Source: Corynebacterium pacaense (lineage in GTDB: Bacteria > Actinomycetota > Actinomycetes > Mycobacteriales > Mycobacteriaceae). From it: DNA of 64,000 nucleotides. The translations under genes and the position numbers were made by a program. The stretch's first letter is position 1; each line of letters opens with the position of its first letter. The stretch covers positions 755,684-819,683 of the forward strand of contig NZ_LT821240.1 in the NCBI RefSeq assembly GCF_900169525.1, in the 5' to 3' direction. The notes beneath the pieces are model-generated. The model saw only the letters and a program-made list of their open reading frames with translations. It searched no databases and was not told the DNA's origin. This document shows, piece after piece, positions 49,630 to 58,000 of the stretch.

Positions 49630-51435
49630 TCAGGAAATCGCGTCCTCCCCGCGGGCTCGTTGCACCACGTCCCCCAGGCCGGGTACAAGGCCGAAATCGG
49701 TGAGGAGCTGACCGATCTGGGTGTGGTCCAGCTTCCTGATAATGCTGTTACCGACGAACTTCGGCCCGGGGATTTCAACCTCCTCTCCGTCACGCAGCCT
49801 GCTGGTGGCCTTGAGGAGAAAACGCAGATCATAGGTCGAATTGAAGACCTCGGGAACCCCCCGATCGACCCCGAGGAGCTGATAGGCGGCCTCCATGCCG
49901 GTACGCACCGAATACTCGGTGGTGAAAATGGTGTCCCTGGTCGTCTCCGCGAACTGACCGATGAACGCGAAGTTGACTGCCCCCTCGGGAACCACTGCGG
50001 GCCGGTCCCCCTTCTGCCTGGGCATGAAGAACGAGGTCACATACGGCATCATCACGGGTACGGTCTGCGCTCCGTGCGCGGCCAGCTCCGGGATATCCGC
50101 CTCGGGAACCCCCAGGTGGAAGAGCCACTCGGCGGTGATCTCCTCACCCGTGCATTCCTGCAGCGGCTTTTTCACGTAGTCGCCGGGGGTGTCCACGAAC
50201 AGTCCGTAGAGCCAGACGACGATCTCATCCGGACTCTGCTGTTTGAAATGCGGTTGCCGGTTCACCGTCCAGCTCAGCAACCACGAGGAGTCCTTTGCAG
50301 TTACGATGCCTCCGGTGACAACCTTCCCGCTGAATGGATCACGTTTGCAGATCCTACCGATATGGCGGGGGATGTCAGGGCCGATCGTGGTGACGGTCGC
50401 CGATTCCCACTTGCTGCGCGGGATGTCACCGCCGAACACGTCGGGGTGCCCGAAGGACGGGTGCTTCGCCGCGATTCGCCTCCACAGGTCCCATGCGGGG
50501 GCGGGGCCCGTATTCAACCGTGCGGGGGTGTGGTGATCCCCGTCATCGGAGTTCTCGGTGAGGGAACCGATGGTGGTGAGCACCAGATCATCGCGGGAAA
50601 GGTCCACCCCGCCCTGCTCTCCGTCCCTTATCCAGTGGATGCGGGTGGCTTGCTTGTTCTCACCCTGAAAATCGAAATCGATGTCGGTCACCTCGGTTCC
50701 GAACTGGAACCTCACCCCCTGGTCCACCAACCATTTCTGCATGGGAAGGACCAGCGACTCGTACTGGTTGTACTTTGTGAACTTCAGTGCGGAGAGATCC
50801 GGGAGTCCCCCGATGTGATGAACAAAGCGGTGGAGATACAGCTTCAGTTCGAGTGCGGAATGCCACTCTTCGAAGGCGAACATGGTCCGCCAGTACAACC
50901 AGAAGTTGCTCTCGAGGAACTCCCTGCCGAAAACCTCGTCGATCCGCTTGTTCTCCATGTCCTCCCGCTTCGCGAGGAAGACCCTTACCATTTCCTTCTG
51001 CGCCGTCTCACTCAAACCAAAGGTGTTGTGGGTTTCGGCATCCATTCCCTGATTGTGCGTCACCCGGCACAGGGAGTAGTTGGGGTCGTCCTTGTTCAGC
51101 CAGTAGAACTCGTCCAGAACCGATCCATCGACCTCGAGTGACGGAATACTGCGGAAGAGGTCCCACAGGCATTCCATGTGGTCCTCCATTTCGCGGCCAC
51201 CGCGAATGACGAAGCCCTTGTCCGGCTTCCTGATACCGTCGAGCGCACCGCCGGGAAGCTCCAGCCTCTCCAGGATCGTGATCCGGTCTCCCCTCATCTG
51301 ACCGTCACGAATCATGAAGACGGCTGAAGCCATCGACGCCAGGCCACCGCCGACGAACCATGCCGACTTGCCATCGATGCCCTCGGGTTTGCGGGGGCGG
51401 GCGAAAGCTTCATAGTTTCCGCTGCTGTAGTACAT
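49630..51435 (-). CDS. ohyA: Oleate hydratase
   Basis: A 601-residue FAD-dependent enzyme that hydrates the cis-9 double bond of unsaturated fatty acids. It has the nucleotide-binding WFVGGGLASMASAVFMIRDG, ILERLELPGGALDG, the GFVIRGGREMEDHMECLWDL segment and PNYSLCRVTHNQGMD of the family, and later MMPYVTSFFMPRQKGDRP. Length (about 590-640 in the family) is complete. ATG 51435 has GGAGGAG directly upstream; the longer frame is rejected. In bacteria it detoxifies host or environmental unsaturated fatty acids. Not expected in the C. glutamicum region, so an accessory gene. A TAGAAT -10 lies about 107 bases upstream. Confidence 0.93.
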   Translation of the reverse strand: MYYSSGNYEAFARPRKPEGIDGKSAWFVGGGLASMASAVFMIRDGQMRGDRITILERLELPGGALDGIRKPDKGFVIRGGREMEDHMECLWDLFRSIPSLEVDGSVLDEFYWLNKDDPNYSLCRVTHNQGMDAETHNTFGLSETAQKEMVRVFLAKREDMENKRIDEVFGREFLESNFWLYWRTMFAFEEWHSALELKLYLHRFVHHIGGLPDLSALKFTKYNQYESLVLPMQKWLVDQGVRFQFGTEVTDIDFDFQGENKQATRIHWIRDGEQGGVDLSRDDLVLTTIGSLTENSDDGDHHTPARLNTGPAPAWDLWRRIAAKHPSFGHPDVFGGDIPRSKWESATVTTIGPDIPRHIGRICKRDPFSGKVVTGGIVTAKDSSWLLSWTVNRQPHFKQQSPDEIVVWLYGLFVDTPGDYVKKPLQECTGEEITAEWLFHLGVPEADIPELAAHGAQTVPVMMPYVTSFFMPRQKGDRPAVVPEGAVNFAFIGQFAETTRDTIFTTEYSVRTGMEAAYQLLGVDRGVPEVFNSTYDLRFLLKATSRLRDGEEVEIPGPKFVGNSIIRKLDHTQIGQLLTDFGLVPGLGDVVQRARGEDAIS

Positions 51436-51541
51436 GCTCCTCCATCCGGAATGGAATCTGAACCCTCGTCCAGACACCGCCTATCAGAGGCGACGCCATA
51501 CTCTCCAGACCGACAAATGCCGCCTCCGCTTACGCCAGATG

Positions 51542-51547
51542 ATTCTA
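51542..51547 (-). promoter_or_regulatory. Candidate -10 hexamer of the oleate hydratase gene
   Basis: TAGAAT on the minus strand in the 139-base gap before the oleate hydratase gene; the -35 is not clear. Confidence 0.45.
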
Positions 51548-51574
51548 ATTACTCGGCTGCAACAGCGCCCGGGA

Positions 51575-52996
51575 TTACCTGTGCGGCAATCCGGCGGTAC
51601 CGAGCTTTGTCGCCCCGCGCGAACGTGCACGCTGCTCCTCCAGGGCTGCGTGGAACTCGGCCTCCCAGTCGGGGTCCACCTCGATCCCCTGGCGCCTGGC
51701 CTCCTCGACACTGAGCTCACGCGGAAAACCATGGGTGTCGGAAAGCTGGAACACGTCGCGGCCACTGAGCACGCTGCCCTTGTAGGCCGCGAGTTTCTTC
51801 AGCCCACCCGCGAGCGTCCTGCGGAAGGACTTCTCCTCCTTGACCAGGACGGCTACCACCTCCTCGCGGTGCTCCCGGACCTCCGGGTAGTCCTCGACGT
51901 AGAGGTCGGCGATGTCCGGGACGAGTTCAGCGAAGAAGTTCTCAGAGACCCCCAGTAGCAGAGCCTCCCGGATCGCCCTGCGAACCAGGCGACGCATGAC
52001 GTAGCCCTGTTCCTTGTTCGATGGCCGTACCCCGTCCACGGCGAGGAAGGTCGCCCCGCGCAGGTGATCGGCGATGACCCGCATGGAGGCGGTGTTCTCA
52101 CCGTAGGATTTGCCGCTCAGTTTCTCCACGTGCTCGACAATCGGCCACAGCAGGGAGATCCGGAACACATCCGGGGAGTCGATTGCCGCCGCGGCGATCC
52201 TCTCAAGCCCACCACCGAAGTCGACATTCCTGCGCTCGAGTTCCGCGAAGGATCCGTCCTCGAGCCGGCGGTACTGCATGAACACCTGGTTGCCGATCTC
52301 CATGAACTGGCCACTGTCGCTGGCCGGGTGGGCCTTTCCGAAGGCGGGATCGTGATGTTGCGGTCCAAAGTCGTAGAAGACCTCACTGTCGGGTCCGCAG
52401 GGGTCACCGATCGGGGTTTCCTGCAGGGAGCCTCCCCGCGACCACCAGTTCTCGCCACCGTCGTAGAAGAAAATCCGCTCCCCCGGCGCGACCCCGCGGA
52501 CGTCACCGTCCTCCTTGCTGCCGATCGCTGCGATCCCCGCCTCGATGCCGTGGTCGGCGAAGGCCTTCTGCCAGATTCCGGCGGCCTCGTCGTCCCTGGG
52601 GATCCCCGCCTCCTCATCACCGATGAAGGCGGTGACGTAGATCCGCTGGGGATCCAGTCCGACCACGTCGACGAGGAAGGTGAGGAAGGCGGGGATCTGC
52701 TCGGCCTTGAAGTAGTCCCCCAGGCTCCAGTTTCCGAGCATCTCGAAGAACGTCGTGTGGCGGTTGTCGCCGACGTCCTCGATGTCCTGTGCCCGCACGC
52801 ACGGCTGGCTGTCCGTCAGGCGGGTTCCGTCCGGGTGCGTCTTCCCGAGCAGGTACGGCAGCAGCGCCTGCATGCCACTGCCTGTGAACAGCGTGGTATC
52901 GTCGCCGACCGGTACCAGCGGGGCCCTTTTAATCTGGACATGGCCCCTCTTCTCCTGATAGTCCCTGAAGGCTTTGCGGAGTTCGTCTGCATTCAT
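51575..52996 (-). CDS. Catalytic-half-only alanyl-tRNA synthetase homologue
   Basis: A 473-residue protein homologous to the first half of AlaRS (full enzymes are about 870-900 residues). Class II catalytic motifs are present: RKAFRDYQEKRGHVQIKRAP, DSQPCVRAQDIEDVGDN, motif 2 in HTTFFEMLGNWSLGDYFK, and motif 3 in RRNVDFGGGLERIAAAA; the helical tRNA-binding part follows (YVMRRLVRRAIREALLLG). It stops after EEQRARSRGATKLGTAG, exactly where the editing domain would begin, so editing and C-Ala domains are absent. It could charge or bind tRNA-Ala without editing, or supply alanyl-AMP/alanyl-tRNA for another use. TACAAT lies 7 bases before ATG 52996. Not a frameshift product by eye. Confidence 0.82.
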   Translation of the reverse strand: MNADELRKAFRDYQEKRGHVQIKRAPLVPVGDDTTLFTGSGMQALLPYLLGKTHPDGTRLTDSQPCVRAQDIEDVGDNRHTTFFEMLGNWSLGDYFKAEQIPAFLTFLVDVVGLDPQRIYVTAFIGDEEAGIPRDDEAAGIWQKAFADHGIEAGIAAIGSKEDGDVRGVAPGERIFFYDGGENWWSRGGSLQETPIGDPCGPDSEVFYDFGPQHHDPAFGKAHPASDSGQFMEIGNQVFMQYRRLEDGSFAELERRNVDFGGGLERIAAAAIDSPDVFRISLLWPIVEHVEKLSGKSYGENTASMRVIADHLRGATFLAVDGVRPSNKEQGYVMRRLVRRAIREALLLGVSENFFAELVPDIADLYVEDYPEVREHREEVVAVLVKEEKSFRRTLAGGLKKLAAYKGSVLSGRDVFQLSDTHGFPRELSVEEARRQGIEVDPDWEAEFHAALEEQRARSRGATKLGTAGLPHR

Positions 52997-53003
52997 ATCA
53001 GTG

Positions 53004-53009
53004 ATTGTA
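53004..53009 (-). promoter_or_regulatory. -10 hexamer of the AlaRS-like gene
   Basis: TACAAT on the minus strand, 7 bases before the ATG at 52996, no ribosome-binding site (leaderless). Confidence 0.5.
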
Positions 53010-53034
53010 GTTCCCCCGCTCCGCGCCGACCCGA

Positions 53035-54300
53035 CTAGTAGTGCGCGGGGAGGTGCGCCTTCCATGCACTGGCCACGAAAAGGAGGCTGACCAGAGCAAG
53101 GATCGACCCGACCAGGAACATGGTCGGATAGCTGATATAGGCGGACAGCTCGGCGAAGATCATGGGAATGAAGAAGCCGAGGTAGGCAACCGAGTAGTAG
53201 ACCGCGGTCAGTCCGGCCAGGTCCGCAGGGGTCGCTATCCGCTGAACCTCGGAGAGTCCCGCCACCAGTGCCAGTCCGTACCCCATGCCCATCAGCGCGG
53301 CGGCGATGGCGCCGGTGACCAGGTTGAGGCTCTGGGCTGCGAAGGCCCCTATGAACACACCGACGGTGATGATCGCCATGGCGATGACCGAGGCCCTGGC
53401 GTTGTGCCTGGAATCGATGACGCGTCCGAGCACCTGGATTCCCACGCCGCAACCGAGGGTGAGCACCGTCATCAGCCCGGAGAAGGCGATGGGAACCCCG
53501 TGGGCGCTGCCGCTGAGCAGATTGGGCAGGATGGCGTAGGCGGCACCTGCACACCCGAACACCCACGGTGCGACCGGGACGACGACGCGGAGGAACCTGG
53601 CGTGGCCGACACTCGGGATCCTCAACAGGTTCACCAGCGTTTTCGGCCTGATGCTGCGGGCTGCTCCCGCCTCGGCGATCCGCGTTTCGGGAACCCGCAG
53701 CACCCACAGGCCGGTCGTGATGGTCAGAATGATGTGCAGGCAGTAGGAGGCGTGGGTCGGGAAGGGGGCCCACTGCGCCAGGGCGGACGCCACGCCGGCG
53801 CCCACGAGGAATCCGATGGTCAACGCCAGTGAGGCCCGTCGCGCACCGGCCGCCGGCGACTCCTTTTCACTGAGTTCCTTCATCCAGGTGGTGCCGACGG
53901 CCATCACCAGCCCGAGCGCGAGTCCACAGAGAATTCGGCCGGCACCCAGCATCAGCGGTGAGGTCGGACCGACTGCCAGCAGGATCGACCCCGCCATCGA
54001 CAGCGGGGCCGCCGGCAGCATGAGCGTGCGGCGCCCCAGGATGTCGGAGAGTGGGCCGCCGATCAGCAGCGCTGGCACGATGCCGATCACATAGGCGGCG
54101 AGCAGCCCGTTGACGGTGACGGCGGTGAACTCACTTACCGAGCGGTACATCACCAGCAGCGGGGTGAACTCATTCCCGCCCCAGGCCACGGCGGTGATCG
54201 CGGCGGCCACGGGGACCCAGTCGTGCCTACCTATGGGCCGGGTACCGCCTTCTTCGGAGGTGGATGTGGTTTGTGGATGGATGTCGGTGGAAGTGGTCAC
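53035..54300 (-). CDS. MFS transporter, sugar/drug-porter type
   Basis: A 421-residue protein with about twelve helices. The A-motif-like loop IGGPLSDILGRRTLML between helices two and three is canonical for the major facilitator superfamily, and LCGLALGLVMAVGTTWMKEL follows. The N-terminal 28 residues are a Ser/Thr-rich cytoplasmic tail. Substrate unknown; the coupled GntR regulator suggests an inducible metabolite or drug. GTG 54300 overlaps the gntR stop (GTGA). Ends 38 bases before the AlaRS-like gene starts, on the same strand; that gene has its own promoter. Confidence 0.87.
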   Translation of the reverse strand: MTTSTDIHPQTTSTSEEGGTRPIGRHDWVPVAAAITAVAWGGNEFTPLLVMYRSVSEFTAVTVNGLLAAYVIGIVPALLIGGPLSDILGRRTLMLPAAPLSMAGSILLAVGPTSPLMLGAGRILCGLALGLVMAVGTTWMKELSEKESPAAGARRASLALTIGFLVGAGVASALAQWAPFPTHASYCLHIILTITTGLWVLRVPETRIAEAGAARSIRPKTLVNLLRIPSVGHARFLRVVVPVAPWVFGCAGAAYAILPNLLSGSAHGVPIAFSGLMTVLTLGCGVGIQVLGRVIDSRHNARASVIAMAIITVGVFIGAFAAQSLNLVTGAIAAALMGMGYGLALVAGLSEVQRIATPADLAGLTAVYYSVAYLGFFIPMIFAELSAYISYPTMFLVGSILALVSLLFVASAWKAHLPAHY

Positions 54301-54938
54301 TTCAGTATGTCCTCGGCGAGTGTGAGATGTTTGGTGAGTGCGCTCTGATACCCGGCGGCATTTCCGGCGCGCAGCTGCTCGAGCAGTTCCCGGTGTCCGG
54401 CCACGAATGCCCTGGCGCTGCGGTGGTCTCCGCCCACCGAGGCGAAGATCAGGCGCTGGTGGCGTTCCCTGATGGTGCAGAAGAAGCCGAAGAGCAGGCG
54501 GTTGCCCCCGGCCTCCACCACGGCGTGGTGGAAATCTGCATCCATGGAGGAGTAGGCGTCCAGGTCCCCGGACTCGATGGCGGCGTCCTGCGCGTCGAGA
54601 TTCGTCTCGAGTGTGTCACATAAGGCGAGGCGTACCCTTTCGGGTTGGCGGCAGATGTGTGCCGCCGCGTGTGATTCAAGAAGTAACCGCGCGTCGAACA
54701 CCTCCCCGGATTCCTCCGGGGTGATCGGCGAGATGACCGCTCCCCTTTTCGGGTAGAGGTGCAGATAACCCTCGGTCTGCAGCCGCAGGAACGCTTCGCG
54801 GACCGGGGTTCTGCTCACCTGTGTCTCGGAGGCGATCTGCCCCTCGGTGACCATGTCACCGCCGGGCAGCTGTCCGTCGATGATCCGGCCCTTGACGTAG
54901 CGGTAGACCCGATCGGTCGCGGTTATCAATTGAACCAT
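54297..54938 (-). CDS. GntR-family (FCD-type) regulator
   Basis: A 213-residue regulator: winged-helix DNA-binding domain (1-72; YVKGRIIDGQLPGGDMVTEG, SRTPVREAFLRLQTEGYL) and an FCD ligand-binding domain (about 80-205) with the metal/carboxylate-site residues in MDADFHHAVVEAGGN and RSARAFVAGHRELL. FCD regulators sense organic acids or similar metabolites. It probably controls itself and the downstream MFS gene through the ATGTATACAT palindrome that overlaps its start codon. ATG 54938 used. Overlaps the MFS gene by four bases. Confidence 0.88.
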   Translation of the reverse strand: MVQLITATDRVYRYVKGRIIDGQLPGGDMVTEGQIASETQVSRTPVREAFLRLQTEGYLHLYPKRGAVISPITPEESGEVFDARLLLESHAAAHICRQPERVRLALCDTLETNLDAQDAAIESGDLDAYSSMDADFHHAVVEAGGNRLLFGFFCTIRERHQRLIFASVGGDHRSARAFVAGHRELLEQLRAGNAAGYQSALTKHLTLAEDILK

Positions 54939-54946
54939 GTATACAT
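54937..54946. promoter_or_regulatory. Palindromic GntR/FCD operator at the gntR start
   Basis: ATGTATACAT, a perfect 10-base palindrome, includes the start codon of the gntR gene. It fits the TnGTATACnA-like sites of FCD-type GntR proteins. A TAGATA hexamer 12 bases before the start codon may be the -10. Confidence 0.6.
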
Positions 54947-55045
54947 CTTGTATCTATGAGGTATGCGAAGCAAACCTCAGCGGGCAAATGCATCGGGTTC
55001 CATTGAGCGCCCGAAATGAGACACTCATCACCCGGAACAACTGAA

Positions 55046-55074
55046 GGGGACAGGGAGCCCGGCTCCCTGTCCCC
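55046..55074 (-). terminator. Hairpin downstream of the fatty acid synthase gene
   Basis: GGGGACAGGGAGC pairs perfectly with GCTCCCTGTCCCC (13 bp) around a three-base loop, 17 bases after the stop. Only a short T-stretch follows (CCCCTTC), so it may protect the 3' end as much as terminate. The remaining gap to gntR (54947-55045) shows nothing else. Confidence 0.75.
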
Positions 55075-55090
55075 TCCAGCGATCAGCTAG

Positions 55091-58000
55091 TTATCCGCGG
55101 GGGTACAGCCCGTCCGCACCGAGGCGGACCGTGTCGTCGATAAGCAGGTTGATCTCGGCGGCGTGTCCGCCGCGTTCGGGCAGACGGCGTCCGTCGATAA
55201 CCTCGAACAGCGGGGCACGGCCAACCATGCCGGCCTCCAGGCGGTTGGCACCTGCACGCAGGCGACCGGTGGCGCGTGTCCGCCAGGCCTCCACGTCCAG
55301 GCCCGCGTTGCGCATCGCCTGCTCGAAGACACCGCTGGTGGCCACGACCACCACGGCGGCGACGTGTCCGAAGCCCAGCGAGGTGAGAACACCGGCCTTG
55401 ACGGCACCCTCGCCGAGATCCAGCGGCGAGCGCAGCCAGACGAAGTTCTCGCCCTTGGCCTCCATCTCCGGATCGACGCAGTCAAGGGATGCGTTCTGCG
55501 GGAGCCTGCCGGACTCGAGCACCGAGACCAGGCCACCGATCTGGAAGAGTGCCGCACCGCCCTTGGAATGGCCGGTCAGCGACTTCTGCGAGATGACGAA
55601 CAGGGGGTTCTCCGGATCCCGACCGATCGTCTTCCACAGCAGGGTGTGCAGCTCCGACTCGTTCGGGTCATTGGCGTTGGTGGAGGTGTCGTGCTTGGAC
55701 ACCACGCGCACATCGTCCGGGGCGAGGCCGAGCGAGCGCAGCTCACGCGCCAGGCGGGAATTCACCCCACCACGCGCGGCGCCCAGGGCACCGAGGCCTG
55801 GCGCCGGGATGGAGGTGTGCGCACCGTCAGCATAGGACTGGGCGTGTGCGACCACGGCCAGAACCGGGAGGCCCAGTTCCGCAGCCAGGGAGGCGCGTGC
55901 CAGAAGCACGGTGCCACCGCCCGCCGCTTCCAGGAATCCGCCGCGACGGCGGTCGTTGGCACGGGAGATGAACCGCGAATCAATGCCCTTGTCCAGCATT
56001 GCCTGCGTGTCCGCGGTGGCGTTCATGTCACCGAAGCCGGTGAGGGATTCGACCTGGATATCGTCGATACCACCGGCGACGACGAAGTCGGCCTTGCCGA
56101 GGCGGATCTTATCCACACCCTCCTCCACGGACACCGCGGCGGTAGCGCAGGCGGCGACCGGGTGGATCATCTGACCGTAACCACCGACGTAGGACTGCAT
56201 GGTGTGGGCGGCCACAACGTTGGGCAGCGTCTCCTGCAGGATGTCCGAGGGACGGTCCTGCCCGAGGAAGCGGTTGACAAAGAGCTTGTGCAGGGACTGC
56301 ATGCCACCGATACCGGTGCCCTGGGTGGAGGACACATCCGCCGGGTGAACCGACTGGAGGAGCTCCGCGGGGCTGAATCCCGCCGAGAGGAAGGCGTCCA
56401 CCGCGGTCACCAGGTTCCAGGCTGCGATGTTGTCCAGTGCATCGATCATCGAGGCGGGGATGCCCCACTTGGCGGGATCGAAATCGGTGGGCAGCTGCGC
56501 CGCAACCGAGCGCGTCAGGGTGGCCTTGCGCGGCACGAAGGAGGTCGAACCCTTCCTCTTCGTCACGGTCCACTCACCCTCGGTCTCCAGGGCCACGGCG
56601 GTGGGATCCGCATCGACGTAGGACAGCGCCTCCGCCTCCGAGGTGACACCGAAGGTGATGTCGCGGTCGAGGAACACCTCTGCCGCATCGATGGACCCTC
56701 CGTCGACGAGGAAGGCGTCGTCGACAAGCTGGCGCACGCCGCAACGTGCGACAACCTCGTCACGCAGCCGATCGTAGATCTCCTCCTCCGGGATCTCGGT
56801 GCCCTCGGCGTCATACCAGCCCGGGCGCGGGTCCTCGGACCAGCTGATCAGGCCCATCATCCAGGCCAGCTCGAGCACACCGGCGGCGGTGAGCTCGACG
56901 GAGCCGTCGCGCTGGATGCCGTACTCGGCCTCGAATCGGGTGCGGCCCGAACCCCAGGAGGAGATCTCGCCGACGCCGACCATGACGATCATGTCCTCGA
57001 GATCGACCGTGACGTCCCCCACGGGGGCGCCGGCGGCCTGGACCGGGTTCTTCGGGGAGGGAAGAGCCTTGATGGTGGTGGATTCCTCCTTCTCGGAATC
57101 CGCCGCCTCCTGCTCAAGCGATGCCGCGAGCTCGGCGATGGAGACTCCCCCGCCGAGACCGCCGGTGAGATCATGATCGATCGGCTCCTGCAGCGCCCGT
57201 TCCCGGGACTCGGCAGATGCCAGACCGAGCAGCTCGGCGGAGATCTCCTCGGGTGTGTAGACGTGGATGCCCAGCTTCTCGGCGGCAGGGATGAGCACGT
57301 CGTTGCGGCCCATCAGACCGGTGCCCGCGACCCAGCCGATGCGTGCCTGCGCCAGGGTGACAAACTCCGGCCAGCCGGTCTCGGAACCCCACTTGTTCAG
57401 GATCGCGTCGAAGGCCGCCTTGACCTCGCCGTAGGCGCCGTCGCCGCCGAACATACCGCGGTTCGGTGAACCGGGAAGCACGACGTGGACGCGACCATCG
57501 ACACCCCGGGATGCCAGATCGGCCAGCCCCGCGATGGTGCGCTCAACCGACCACAGCAGCAGGCGCGCCTGGTTCTCGGTCTGCGGGCCGGCATCCGCCA
57601 GCGATCCGGAGACAGAGGGTGCGGCGAAGGGGTAGGCAAGCGTGGGCGTCAGCGCCGGCTTGGTCACGGTGACCGAGCCACCGACGGTGACACGCTGTTC
57701 GTTGCCGATCCAGTCGATCACCGCATCGATGTCGCGGTAGGAGGACATGTTGGCGGGTACGATCCACAACTTCGCGTTCGGGGATGCCGTGGATGCGTAG
57801 AGGGTGCGCGCGTACTCCTTGCGTGCCTGGGACACGTTCGAGGCGGTCATGATGACCGTGGCACCCTGGGCGAGCAGGCGACCAACCACCGCACCTGCGA
57901 TGGAGTCCGGTGCCGCACCGGTGACCAGGGCGACATCCTCACGGAGCGGTTCATCGGCGACCGCGACCGCCACGTCGGCGACCTTGGACAGCCGTGCGGC

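Noticed and set aside
51575..51640. AlaRS-like gene as a frameshifted pseudogene
   Set aside because: The sequence between its stop and the oleate hydratase promoter is too short to encode an editing domain in any frame, and the end coincides with a domain boundary.
54947..55090. Second attachment site matching the tRNA-Arg 3' end, to support a tRNA-targeted island
   Set aside because: No copy of the T-arm/acceptor sequence seen here or elsewhere in the block.
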